64,000 bases of DNA from assembly GCF_037975245.1 (NCBI RefSeq), contig NC_092579.1, positions 9,729,001 through 9,793,000 of the forward strand. The letters run 5' to 3'. The position numbers were made by a program, and so were the translations under genes. The DNA comes from Apostichopus japonicus (Eukaryota; Echinodermata; Holothuroidea; Aspidochirotida; Stichopodidae). Position 1 is the first letter of the stretch. Each line of letters begins with the position of its first letter. Shown one piece after another: positions 12,404-22,518 of this stretch. Under the pieces are notes generated by a model. The model ran no database searches. It had not been told where the DNA came from and was given only the letters and a program-made list of their open reading frames with translations.

Positions 12404-13986
12404 GTGGAGGTAGAGGAATTGGACACTCTTGCAATAGATATCAACGGCTTGAAGTACTCTGCTCAGGTGGCCTCCATTCTAGGTATGTACTTAATAATAA
12501 TATAATAATAATCATAATAATAATAATAATATTCAATTTACTGTGTTTGGAAAGAAACTTTTTGCTGCTTTGCATGAAGATTAAGGATTCTTGTTTTTCA
12601 AAAGGCAAAATGCAAGATGGACTATATATGAAAGGATGAATACCAAAAAATTAAGAAAAGAAATTGGGTGGGGGGGAGGGGGAATCAGGCAGAGACCATC
12701 ATGTTACTACCCTGTTAATTTTGTGTAGGACCCTGGTTAATTTAAAAGGAAGAAATCCCTTTAGTACCCTTGAGTTTCTGAAAGGGTTCTTCTTTGGGAT
12801 AACGGTGGAGAGGCATATTGATGTTCTCTTTTAGGTCTGATCGTCAGGAAAATGCAGAATAAACTGCCGTGTCCATTTGGAACCTGGGAACTGAACCCTG
12901 CTACTGGAACAAATGTATTCCATCAGAACATAGACAATGATTCAGAGAAATATGGCCTTTATATTAATAATCTGTTGTTTTCTCTCCCAAATTTTTCTCT
13001 TTGGTTAAACAATGAGTGAAAAGATTCATTCGGTTGGAAGCAGCACCGTCCCTTTTCACACCTTTTTTTTGGGGGGGGGGGGGGGGGAAGAGACCTATTA
13101 GCCCTTAGGGTCTGAAAATATTACAATAGGATTATTGTGGTGGACAGGACAGACAACAGTTATTTTTGCTTGTAGCTGAATGTATGATGTCCAGGGATCA
13201 CAAGGAAGTATCAAAAGCCCGATCAAAACTGCCGTTTTTTGTACTATCGAAATTTGTCAGAATAAAGAAATTGAAAGCCAAAATATAAAGAGTTTATCTG
13301 GCATTGTAGACTGCGATTGAACCAGTCTCTGTCATCTACAAATAATAGAAAGTGGGCCTCCATTTCTGTTTGTGACAGCAATAACAAAAAATGACTGCAA
13401 ATTAACAAGTTTTTGTAAACTTTCTCTATTCAGGGATTCGAATCCCAAATTCCACTCGAATATACCCCCCCCCCCCCCACTTATGAACTGTCACGTAGCT
13501 CAAGGTGACAAACTTACTACAAAGATGAGAATAGGCCGTAGGTGGTTCAATGACGTTTCTCACAGTTAATTGAATTGACTTCCCCCACCCTCCGGATTAT
13601 CCTCACCCATAGAAAATACCCTCCACCCAAGAATACTTTAAAAAAAAAACCATGGCTTACCAAGAACCTCTCTGCATTCATTTTTCAGATTCCAATGAAC
13701 CTTCCATCAGCAAAGGAATGGCGCAACTCGGTCTGAAGGACAATCGACTGCTGGCGGAATGGCTTGACTGGTACAACGCCAACCAGCCGGACCTGGCCAC
13801 CAAGCCCAACTTCACCACATTTCCACTGGACTTTAAGCCGTCACCGTGCAAACGGCTCTTCTTTGACATAGCTCTGAACCATATAGAGTTACCCTCCTTG
13901 GACGAGAAACTGGAACAGAATAAATCGTCCCCGCAGGGGGTCTGGGTGGGTTCCTGCGTGGATGGTGGAGCGGGGGTGAAAAGTAA
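12404..13986 (+). CDS. SRP68: SRP68, last two exons (partial, apparent frameshift)
   Basis: SRP68 is the 68-kDa protein of the signal recognition particle; with SRP72 it binds SRP RNA in the cytosol. Exon A (12404-12482) follows an AG acceptor, ends at a GTATGT donor in phase 1, and encodes LDTLAIDINGLKYSAQVASI. It joins in phase to the terminal exon that starts at 13689 after TTTTTCAG. There LKDNRLLAEWLDWY and then CKRLFFDIALNHIELPSLDEKLEQ closely resemble the end of animal SRP68. After KSSPQ the given frame runs into unrelated residues (stop at 14047). The frame one base off reads GLGGFLRGWWSGGEK and stops at 13986, which fits the conserved glycine/aromatic tail. One G seems missing from the G run at 13936-13940, either a sequencing error or a real lesion. 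No earlier exons were found in the preceding 12 kb. Confidence 0.8.
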
Positions 13987-14049
13987 CTCTCGAATTGCCA
14001 CGATGTCGGAAAAAGGATTTCGGAAAAAAGGTCTTTTGTATACATAAGC

Positions 14050-15460
14050 CGGTAGTATTTGGGAGGGCTCTCACTCTTCTCCTGCATGTGCTGTAATCAT
14101 CTTTTATTTAAGTTTTATTTGATTTCATTTGTTTTTTTTTTAGTATAGAAAACTACACCTTGTTGCAATGCAAACACAAAGATGGGGAAAGGCCAAAAAG
14201 AATAACACTCACTTTTTTAGCATGGCTTGGCAAACAAAATTTGAAGAATATTCAAAATGGGAATTGGAATTTTATATATTTTGGATTTGGTGTTTGTGTG
14301 TTTATCTTGTTTAGAGAAAAAGAAGAAAAAAACAGCATCTTTATTTGATGGGGCTTTAAAGTTTTAAAAATGGGTTTCGGGTGTTGATTTCTTGGTCTAC
14401 AAACATTGCGGTGCTTGACTGACTGACACTTTATGGGGGAATGTTAAGGTGACTGAATTTGATATTGGCAGGAGTTATGGATGATAGTTGGAAGGACCAG
14501 GGGTGGGGGGGGGTGGTGAGGCAAAGGATAGAGAAGGAGAAATGAAAGTGTTGAAAGTGAAGAGGGAGAATCTTTGAATTGAATTTTCAGTTTGCAGCAG
14601 CACAGGTTTACTGCATGAAAAGGCTATATTTAAAGAAACTTTCAATCATGCACTCATTGTGTATATAATTTGGGGTGTGGTAGTCGGAGCGGGGGGGGGG
14701 GGGGGTGATTGAGACAGCAATGAAAGGGAGCAACCTTTCCACATATATGTTGTTTGTGCTATGGTAGTATCGTTTCCTTTTTCAAACTGGAGGGCAAAAA
14801 TGTAAAAATTAAGTTATCTAAAATTAATTCAAAATCAGGTTTAGTTAATAAATGAAAGTTAAAGAAAATTTTATTGATGGTAGCAGGGGTGCCATGGTAT
14901 TGTAAACTGAATAATCAATCAGCCATGGAAGGCCAACTCCTTTTTGTTGGGAACTTGTCTTCAAGCAAACCTATGGATTCAAGCCCTGTCTGGCTAAAGT
15001 AAGATGGGGTTATTATTTTTATCTAGGAGAAATCAATTCTTTTTCCCCTCATGTTGAAATGGTCTTCCAAATGTTTAAAAAAAAATGTCCAAAAAGAATG
15101 TACTGGTGTGAATTGGATAGCCACCTGGTGTGAAGTAAAAAGGCCATAGGCTTATCCCATATGTACATGTGACTGCTTAGTATCATTAAATAACTGCCCT
15201 CCAGGCTGATATTATAAATAATAGAAACATTATAGAAAATAACTGTCTGTTGTCACCCAACCATCTCAATAGTAGATGCAGGTATCACTAAGAATGTTTA
15301 TGAAATATGTATTGCATGTTTTGATTAGTATTTGCATAATAATATGATGAGGGATAACCTGTTTCTGGACAGGTAGTTGAAGGGTATTAACTGTGGTGGG
15401 AGGGATGAAGGTATATCCTGTCCATGAATTGATTTGTCATTAAAAAAAAGAAGTTATTTC
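14050..15460. other. SRP68 3' flank, no further gene seen
   Basis: This stretch holds AT-rich DNA, G homopolymers near 14690 and short mononucleotide runs. I see no coding exon, RNA gene or recognisable transposon in it. Confidence 0.4.
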
Positions 15461-15469
15461 AAAGTATCA

Positions 15470-15597
15470 TTCTTTTTTTCTTCCTTTTTTTTCTTCCTTT
15501 TTTTTTCTTCCTTTTTTTTCTTCCTTTTTTTTTCTTCCTTTTTTTTTCTTCCTTTTTTTTTCTTCCTTTTTTTTCTTCCTTTTTTTTCCTTCCTTTT
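15470..15597. repeat. Polypyrimidine T8CTTCC microsatellite
   Basis: A run of about ten units of T(7-9)CTTCC gives a strong pyrimidine strand. Read on the minus strand it yields a lysine/glutamate-rich frame that is an artefact of the repeat. Confidence 0.9.
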
Positions 15598-15619
15598 ACA
15601 TGAGTATTGTAAAAGGAAA

Positions 15620-15705
15620 AGCAGAGGTTGAGTTTGAACCAGGGACCTTGAAATGCAAAAGCAAAAGTCTTTACCACTAGACCATTAGGTGGGCCCCTGG
15701 TTTCT
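15620..15705 (-). repeat. tRNA-derived SINE-like sequence
   Basis: On the minus strand an A-box-like TGGTCTAGTGGTAAAGAC is followed about 40 nt later by a B-box-like GGTTCAAACTC. Acceptor and T stems do not pair properly, so this is a tRNA-derived repeat or tRNA pseudogene, not a working tRNA. Confidence 0.5.
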
Positions 15706-15809
15706 AAAGCTTTACAAATATTTAAAGATCCTGCTGTTTGGACTTAGTCGTTTTTATAAAACATTTTCTCCACTACTACTCCTCCCCCCGACTGCCGATT
15801 AGCTAGTCA

Positions 15810-16035
15810 GGGGGTGAGGGGTGGCAGCGGACTCCACTTGTCCATGCGTGAACCTTGTCAGGGGGAGGGGTGGTGGCGAGCTCCACTTGTCCGTGCCTTT
15901 ACCTTGTCAGGGAGGGGGGCGGCGACCTCACCTTGTCCACACCTTTACCCCCTCTCACCTTCTCACCTTGGTACTCACCTTGCCCACCTGTCAGGAGGAG
16001 GGGGCCGCCCACCTTCGGGATTCACCTTATCCACT
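15810..16035. repeat. GC-rich CTTGTCAGGGGGAGG minisatellite
   Basis: Imperfect units of roughly 55-60 bp share ACCTTGTCAGGG(A/G)GGGG and CACCTTGTCCAC segments. The overlapping open frames through it in three frames are by-products of the repeat. Confidence 0.6.
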
Positions 16036-16049
16036 TGTCAGAACTCCTT

Positions 16050-16140
16050 TTGCAAATACTCACCTGGGACTTGAACCGATGCAATCCAAACCAATTGCTC
16101 ACTGAACGATGGAATAACCAATTACACCATTTCGGTTCCC
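16050..16140 (-). repeat. tRNA-derived SINE-like sequence
   Basis: On the minus strand there is an A-box-like TGGTGTAATTGGTTATTCCA and a B-box-like GGTTCAAGTCCC. It lies immediately left of the tandem tRNA-like array that starts near 16230 but has a different sequence. Confidence 0.5.
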
Positions 16141-16229
16141 TCTGGAGAAACTTCGTTTCTTATATTTATACTTCCACTCCCTCCAGAGGGTAGAAAAGTA
16201 AAAGGCTCTGTCTGGACATGAACCACAGA

Positions 16230-16812
16230 CATGATGCTCTGTCTGGGAATCGAACCGGAGACATGGAGTTTGTCTGTCTCTCCAGTCCAGAGCACTACCA
16301 ACTGCGCCATTAGAACTGTTGAGAATTAATGCTCGTTTCTAATATTTAAACTTCAGAGTCCAGAAAGGAATCAGTAAAAGAGCAAAAATATAAAATGCTC
16401 TGTCTGGGGTTCGAACCGGAGACATGGAGTTTGTCTGTCTCTCCAGTCCAGAGCACTACCAACTGTGCCACTAGAACTGTTGGAATTAATGCTCGTTTCT
16501 AATATTTAAACTTCAGAGTCCAGAAAGGAATCAGTAAAAGAGCAAAAATATAAAATGCTCTGTCTGGGGTTCGAACCGGAGACATGGAGTTTGTCTGTCT
16601 CTCCAGTCCAGAGCACTACCAACTGCGCCACTAGAACTGTTGAGAATTAATGCTCGTTTCTAATATTTAAACTTCAAAGTCCAGAATGGAATCAGTAAAA
16701 GAGCAAAATATAAAATGCTCTGTCTGGGGTTCGAACCGGAGACATGGAGTTTGTCTGTCTCTCCAGTCCAGAGCACTACCAACTGCGCCACTAGAACTGT
16801 TGAGAATTAATA
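16230..16812 (-). repeat. Tandem array of 160-bp tRNA-like units
   Basis: Units with equivalent points at 16238, 16399, 16559 and 16719 give a period of 160-161 bp. On the minus strand each carries an A-box-like TGGCGCAGTTGGTAGTGC and, about 40 nt on, a B-box GGTTCGAACCC (the leftmost unit reads GGTTCGATTCC). The last three units are nearly identical. To the right at about 16830-16920 and 17000-17110 lie two much more diverged relatives. The tRNA acceptor stem is not formed, so these are SINE-type repeats. Confidence 0.8.
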
Positions 16813-17154
16813 CTCGTTTCTAATATTTAATCTTCACAACATTAGAAGGCAAATAAATAGAAAATCAAATGCATCCTCTGGTTTTTGAATTCAAGACAAG
16901 GAGTATGTCTTATTTTTTCCAGTTTATTGACAATTTCATTGTACAAAACAATAAATATGCAAAATTATACAACATAACAACTTCGCCACAGTAACTGTTA
17001 ATTGAGAAATGATAGGCTTTTCTAATATTTTAACTGCAAAATGAGGAAAAGAAATACCAAAACAATACATCCTCTGGGAGTTGAAATCTAGACAGAGAGT
17101 TTGTCTTACTTTCTAAGTACATAACACTAACCACAGTAACTGTTTAGAAATAAT

Positions 17155-17280
17155 TATTAGTTATTTGATTTGATTTAGTTTGTTTTTTCACGTGCAAATA
17201 TACAATGTGAAAGGAAGTCTTCTATAAAGCATACAATAGCTTAACAAAGTAGAAGACTGGTCAGAAAAGCATTATTTGGA
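17155..17280 (-). mobile_element. 3' end of a CR1-like element
   Basis: The sequence CACGTGCAAATATACAATGTG, AGGAAGTC and the later TTAACAAAGTAGAAGACT match the 3' end of the reverse-transcriptase element at 36228-37320. It has a TTTGATTTGATT-type tail on the left, so it is a severely 5'-truncated minus-strand insertion. Confidence 0.6.
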
Positions 17281-17700
17281 CAATTGCTTCCCATCTAGCA
17301 AAAACATATCCCTAACAAACAGTAAACCGGCGTCGTAAAAGCTGTTTTTGTCATAAACAATGGTATTATCAATTCTAATAAAATTATTAGGGATTTGCAC
17401 ACCCAATTTCCGATGGTTTCTTAAAGGTAGCTAAGCTTACTCAAAACCATACAAATTTGTCCAATGAAGGTATTTTTAAATACAAGAAATATCCTGGTCA
17501 TGAAAATTATAATTAAAAAGCAACTCTTTACCGGACGGCGACAGAGAGGAATGAAATAAAAGAGCTTCCAATACCCCGTGTTGGCATTATTACAATAACG
17601 CTTGACCCAAGAGGTTTTGAGAGCACCAACAAAGCCGTGAACATATATTTTTTTTAAACCCCCCTTTTCAATGGGGTTATACATAGTAATTTTCCTTACT
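17281..17700 (-). mobile_element. Tx1/L1-like LINE ORF2 C-terminal fragment
   Basis: On the minus strand a frame containing PIEKGGLKKIYVHGFVGALK, TSWVKRYCN and GYWKLFY resembles the region after the reverse transcriptase in L1/Tx1 ORF2 (the family pattern is GGL, then a short helix, then K-SWVKR). Downstream, in a shifted frame, IRIDNTIVYDKNSF followed by GLLFVRDM fits the next conserved block of the same family. The frame change and short length mark it as a dead fragment. Confidence 0.6.
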
Positions 17701-17929
17701 TCATCAGTTTTCCCGTTCGAAATAAATCAAAAATAGTACTTTGGATCTTTTCAATAAAATCTTTTGGAGGGCTATGCAGATTCCTTGGGACCACGTGTCT
17801 CCCGCACGGAAGCAGATATGGACCTGGGAGTTGCAAATTTGGGCTCCTGAGCATCGGTTACCCCCTGTTACGTCATTTGGGCGAAATCGATTTTGGATCG
17901 ATTTTTGGTCAGTTCTGGCAAAACTGCAA

Positions 17930-18499
17930 ATCAGGTTTTTCCCCCCCACGCCCCAACACAGCACCTAATTCCAAAAAAAAACTTCAGATTCGTAATCAGC
18001 GTGTCGCGAACTACCAGAAAAGATACACATTTATCGCTTTTGCGACAATTTCTTTTTTCACCTCAAAGAAAAGTAAGACCGAAAAACTTTTACGACGAGC
18101 AAAGCTTATAAAACCTTTTGTTGTCCCTAAAAGTTTTTCGGTTTTCTATTGTTCCTCAGAAGTTGCAAACTGAGCGAAATAAGTGTCATAAGAGGGTGCT
18201 CGACGCATCTTGCCAGTGATAGGCCTCCGTGATTTCAAAGCAGTCAAATCAAACCTTTGTTTGTCATCTTGAGTTTTATCTTGACATTTATGAATAAATG
18301 GGTCAATTTTGGCAAAAAACTGGAAGAGGTACGTACCCCTTACGGTTTTTTTTAAGTGAAAACACTTTTTGTCGCAAAGGCGATAAATGTGTATCTTTTC
18401 TGGTAGTTCGCGACACGCTGATTACGAATCTGAAGTTTATTTTGGAATTGGGTGTTGTGTGGGGGCGTGCGGAGGGGGGGGGGGCAAAAAAACCTGATA
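17930..18499. repeat. Long inverted repeat (about 120-bp arms)
   Basis: The left arm at about 17930-18048 returns as its reverse complement at about 18369-18499, with about 320 bp between. Shared landmarks are AATCAGGTTTTT/AAAAACCTGAT at the outer ends, GTGTCGCGAACTACCAGAAA in the middle and GCGACAA at the inner ends. The arms differ in their homopolymer runs and by a few bases. Such a structure would fold as a hairpin. Confidence 0.8.
18128..18275 (+). repeat. Dispersed repeat, copy 1
   Basis: AAAAGTTTTTCGG, CTATTGTTCCTC, GAAGTTGCAAACTGA, GCTCGACGCATCTTGCCAGT and AAAGCAGTCAAATCAAACCT occur in the same order at about 20738-20875, with diverged spacers. No coding potential was recognised. Confidence 0.7.
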
Positions 18500-18726
18500 T
18501 ATGATTTATGAAAAACTGTAGAAATCATAGGCCTATAAACAACAAGACTTTCCCGGTCAGATAATTACACGAAATTTGTGTATAACAAAGACAAGGGTGT
18601 CTTCTACTCCACGTCTTATTTCAATGTTGATGGGTGTTTCAAAGAGAACAAGAGAGGGGGCTGAAAAGAGGGGTTTTTCAAAATTGTGCACTTATAAAGA
18701 ATACGTATTTCTATCGGGTCTTTTGC

Positions 18727-19095
18727 AGTGTCGGAGCTAGGGGTATTGGTCGAGGGGGCGAGGATGGTCTGTAGGGGCGCTTTCGACACTATCTAAGCGG
18801 AGCGCCATCACGAGTTGGCGCGGAGCGTAGAGAAATATTTGAATAAAGATGCTCCCTAGATCGCCGGAAATGACCCTTGCCGGGCCTTGCTAATATGCAG
18901 ATAAATGAAGAATAAATAGGTGTCATCGCCAAAAAAAATGTGACAAATGTCAATAGGTAGATGAGAGCGCATTAAAAACGTCAATAATCGCATATAAATA
19001 AAAAGTGGTATAAAGCTGAAAAGGGCGCCAGCAGTCCATTTGAGTCCGTCAGGGGGGCATCCGCCCCCTGACTGTATGGACGCTCCGCCACTGCC
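18727..19095. mobile_element. hAT-like MITE, diverged
   Basis: The left edge CAGTGTCGGAGCTAGGG and the right edge CGCTCCGCCACTG (reverse complement CAGTGGCGGAGCG) form imperfect terminal inverted repeats of the CAGTG type. Flanking 8-mers do not match, so the target duplication has decayed or the ends are misplaced. Internal sequence around 18790-18890 (ACTATCTAAGCGGAGCGCCA, then CCTAGATCGCCGGAAATG) is related to a block in each 3-kb unit of 41034-49939. Confidence 0.45.
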
Positions 19096-19194
19096 AGATA
19101 GACCACCCAACCCCCCCCCCCCCTCCCCCTTCCATGGTACGCCATTTGACGCAAGAATAACACACCCTCAATGCAACCTATAGCTAATGGACAC

Positions 19195-20560
19195 TTTCGT
19201 GGTATGATTATAGTCCCCCAAATGAGCCCATATCCACCGATATAATAAAAAAAATGTTCTAATAAAAAATAAAAAAAACTCCTAGTAAATGCCCACCACA
19301 TTATTTTTTTCTGAAAAAGGCAAGTCTCTCTTAGAAATATGTGATAAATACAACTTAACGATAATTAACCAAAATACCAAACCTAGGATGAACCCAATAA
19401 ACAATATTACAGAACTACTTGACTACCCATATAACCTCAAATCACCTCGCAACTAAAACACATTCGATACAAATCCTAGAAGATGACTAAATCAGTGACC
19501 ATTTTCCACTCGTTTTTGAGCTAGACATAAACCTCAACTGCGTACCAAATAACGAATTGACGTATAACTACAATAAAACAGACTCCCAAAATACAACAAC
19601 CAAAACAACGAGCTAAATTACATCGACAATTACTGTGACAGCGTTGCCCATCATATTTTCTATACTTTCAAAAGACACTGTCCCTTAAAAACAAAACAGA
19701 AAACGAAAACTAAATAAGAATATTCTTACACTTATGAAACTCAGACGTCGCCTACGTAGAACATATATCATCTCCCGAGACCCAACTCTAAAAACCCAAA
19801 TTAACCAACTTAAATAGCAATAAACAGACAAATATTGGCGGATGAACAACCGCGTCCAAAACAACTGCGATTTAATCATTAATGATAAAAACCCGAAACA
19901 CTTTTGGAAAATTAAAAAAAAAAAAAATTATTTACCCCATTACAACACCAAACACAGGTAAAACAGACCAAGGCCTTAGAGATAACGTAGGTAACCTCAT
20001 CACAAAAACTCAAGACCAAATAAAGCTAATTGAATCGTACTTTAAAAGTATATTCAATATCTACGATGGCCCCCATACAATATCAGCTGTAAACACGAAA
20101 TAGACCGTACAATTATCAGTAATGCAACCAGCTTTAACACCAACCCATTATATGTCTCAACAAAAACATCCCTCTGCTCAATAAAATAGATATAAACAAT
20201 TGGTATAGTGCCACTAAAACATGCATCCTCCACTGGTCCTGACAACATAAATGACCAAATGCCTAAGAACTCCCCTCCGATATTCATTAACTCTCATATT
20301 TTCCCACTATTTAACGAACTCCTTACACTGGGTTATTTCCCAACCCCATGGAAATCCGCCAAAAAGATTTTAATAACGAAACTAAGTAAAGACCGCACCA
20401 AAATTCAAAACTATCGACCAGTTAGTCTCCTCCCAGCCTTAGGTAAGATTTTCGAAAGAATTATAGATAACCGCACCATAACCCACCTAGAGCAAATTAA
20501 TCACCTTTCCCGTATCAATCGGGCTAATTCCGCGCACACAAATCTACAATAAACCAAACT
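19195..20560 (+). mobile_element. Second copy of the Jockey-like LINE (internal fragment)
   Basis: This is collinear with about 7190-8590 of the first copy. It runs from the endonuclease region (ATTTTCCACTCG within the SDHFPL block near 19497) through the first part of the reverse transcriptase, including NYRPVSLLPALGKIFERIID near 20410-20470. It ends abruptly at AATCTACAATAAACC before the catalytic box. It lacks ORF1 and the 3' end, and has internal deletions relative to copy 1. Confidence 0.8.
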
Positions 20561-20573
20561 TTCTGCTTATCTT

Positions 20574-20686
20574 ATTTTTTTTAGCCTCTGAAGAAGATAT
20601 CCTGCTAGGATCGAAACTTTTACACATTCTATTGCACAGGCTCTCTAGTGGATAAGCAGTTTGCTAACAGTTTTATTTTATTTTCA
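20574..20686 (+). mobile_element. Short Penelope-like insertion with hammerhead-like core
   Basis: The 13-mer TTCTGCTTATCTT flanks the segment at 20561-20573 and 20687-20699. Inside, CTGAAGA (20588-20594), a hairpin (ATCCT, loop GCT, AGGAT) and CGAAAC follow each other, the arrangement of a hammerhead ribozyme core (CUGANGA, stem II, GAAA). Penelope-like elements are known to carry hammerhead motifs near their ends. GATAAGCAG at 20651-20659 is complementary to the CTGCTTATC of the flanking repeat. No stem III could be drawn with confidence. Confidence 0.45.
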
Positions 20687-20737
20687 TTCTGCTTATCTTT
20701 TAGGCAGAACAAAGATTTGTGAATCCTTTGTTCGTTT

Positions 20738-20875
20738 TAAAAGTTTTTTTCGGGTTTCTATTGTTCCTCTGAAGTTGCAAACTGACCAAAAACGAGGCCG
20801 ATAGAGAGCGCTCGACGCATCTTGCCAGTCATACGTTATTTAAAAGCAGTCAAATCAAACCTTTCTTATTCATAA
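20738..20875 (+). repeat. Dispersed repeat, copy 2
   Basis: Counterpart of 18128-18275 with the same ordered blocks. It lies directly right of the Penelope-like insertion. Confidence 0.7.
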
Positions 20876-21556
20876 ATGTTCTCCAGTTTCACGGTGTTGT
20901 TTCCTCGGAAATTGTATGCTAAGCGATAGAAGTGTTCAATGTTTTAATCGTAATTTTTTCTTCAAAAATGGAACGGAGGGTGCTAAAATACTGCCTGATG
21001 CTGTTGTTTTAACTGGTTGTTGTATATTAATTGTTTTCAACCGCTCCGCGACATGAGCTATGCAGAAACGTTGCCTTGACCATTACTTTAGCAACAAGGC
21101 AATCAAAAGAATTAAGATCTTTTAAGGACTCAAAAATGTAGAATTTATATTCCAAAATGTTTCAATACCCAGAGAGAACAGTCTTCCTATGTGAAATAAA
21201 GACATACAGATGCTCTATATGTATGAGCACATGGACATATTCTTTGATCAGTTTGAGCAAGAAAAGCAGCTCTGCCACCCCTTTAATAATTAATGAGTTA
21301 CATGACATTGTTTTATTTTCACTATGAAACATTTTCACAAGTCACTGCCAAACCTAGAGTCATGTAGTAATAATCACTGAAAATAATCACTGAAAATAAT
21401 TTTAAGACCATTTGAAATATGAAGTTCAATAAAGGTGTACGTGTTGAGTTATCCTGTTTACAAGTACAGCATTTTGAACATCTCCCTCCGTTCCATTTTG
21501 AAGAAAAAAATAGCATTATTTCTCAACAGTTGCTGTGACGTTGTGGTTAGCAAGGG

Positions 21557-22339
21557 CAGGGGCGTAGCGAAGGGGTTTTTGTTGGGGGAGGGTGTGGAGA
21601 ATTTGATTTGCCGACGGATCTGGAAGTGGTGACTGAAATGGGGTAGGGGTCTAAGGGGAGGGGGAAGGGGAGGGGGTGTCCCCCTCCCCTTTTGAAAATT
21701 TTTAGTTTTGAAACGTCCTTAGATGCAATCTGGTGCATATTTTAAGTCAAATTTGATTTGCCGACGGATCTGGAAGTGGTGACTGAAATGGGGGAGGGGT
21801 CTAAGGGGAGGGGGTGTCCCCCTCCCCTTTTTGAAAATTTTTAGTTTTGAAACGTCCTTAGATGCAATCTGGTGCATATTTTAAGTCAAATTTGATTTGC
21901 CGACGGATCTGGAAGTGGTGACTGAAATGGGGGAGGGGTCTAAGGGTAGGGGGTCTACCCCTACCCTTTGGAAATTTTTTAGTTTTGAAACGTCCTTAGA
22001 TGCAATCTGGTGCATATTTTAAGTCAAATTTGATTTGCCGACGGATCTGGAAGTGGTGACTGAAATGGGGGAGGGGTCTAAGGGTAGGGGGTCTATCCCT
22101 ACCCTTTGGAAATTTTTTAGTTTTGAAACGTCCTTAGATGCAATCTGGTGCATATTTTAAGTCAAATTTGGCACGGAAGAAGCTCCCGTTCTCCTTTTCT
22201 CTATTCAGCTTTCCTTCTTTCTTCCGCTCTCTTCACCTTTTCTCCTTTTGCCGACAGACCCAAAATTTGCCGACAGCGACCAAATTATTGGGGGGGGTGT
22301 GACACCCCCCCCCACACCCCCCCGCTCGCTACGCCCCTG
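21557..22339. mobile_element. Non-autonomous hAT element with internal tandem repeats
   Basis: The 8-bp target duplication AGCAAGGG lies at 21549-21556 and 22340-22347. The ends are perfect 14-bp inverted repeats, CAGGGGCGTAGCGA and TCGCTACGCCCCTG, as expected of hAT transposons. There is no transposase frame. Most of the 783 bp is a tandem repeat (see the next entry). Confidence 0.9.
21601..22170 (+). repeat. Four tandem units of about 135-148 bp inside the hAT element
   Basis: Each unit begins AATTTGATTTGCCGACGGAT and runs through GGAAGTGGTGACTGAAATGG, a G-rich then C-rich self-complementary block, GTTTTGAAACGTCC and GATGCAATCTGGTGCATATT. The first two units have GGGGAGGGGG/CCCCCTCCCC arms, the last two GGGTAGGGGG/CCCTACCC, so compensating changes keep the hairpin. 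Confidence 0.9.
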
Positions 22340-22343
22340 AGCA

Positions 22344-22518
22344 AGGGCGTAGGAACCGGGGGCTGAGCTGGATCTAACTGCGCCAAGGTTCAATACAGGG
22401 GAACTTGAAATGCAGCTATTGGTCAAGACAAATTGGTGGGGACACGGTATATCATGTCCCCACTACTGAAAAAGTTGATGGGGACGCGTCCCGCTGTCCG
22501 CACCAGGATCTGCGCCCA
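22344..22518. mobile_element. Possible small hAT-like MITE abutting the previous one
   Basis: GGGCGTAGGAACCGGGGG on the left and CAGGATCTGCGCCC on the right are imperfect inverted copies. TGGGGACACGG and TCCCCACT motifs lie inside. No target duplication can be shown. Confidence 0.3.

Noticed and set aside
12835-12960. Extra SRP68 exon after an AG (LIVRKMQNKL...)
   Set aside because: The frame is open and in phase, but exon 12404-12482 joins directly to 13689 to give the expected SRP68 order (ASIL-D-SNEP...KDN). This piece matches nothing in the family and has no clear donor.
15459-15677. Lys/Glu-rich protein on the minus strand
   Set aside because: Translation of a pyrimidine microsatellite.
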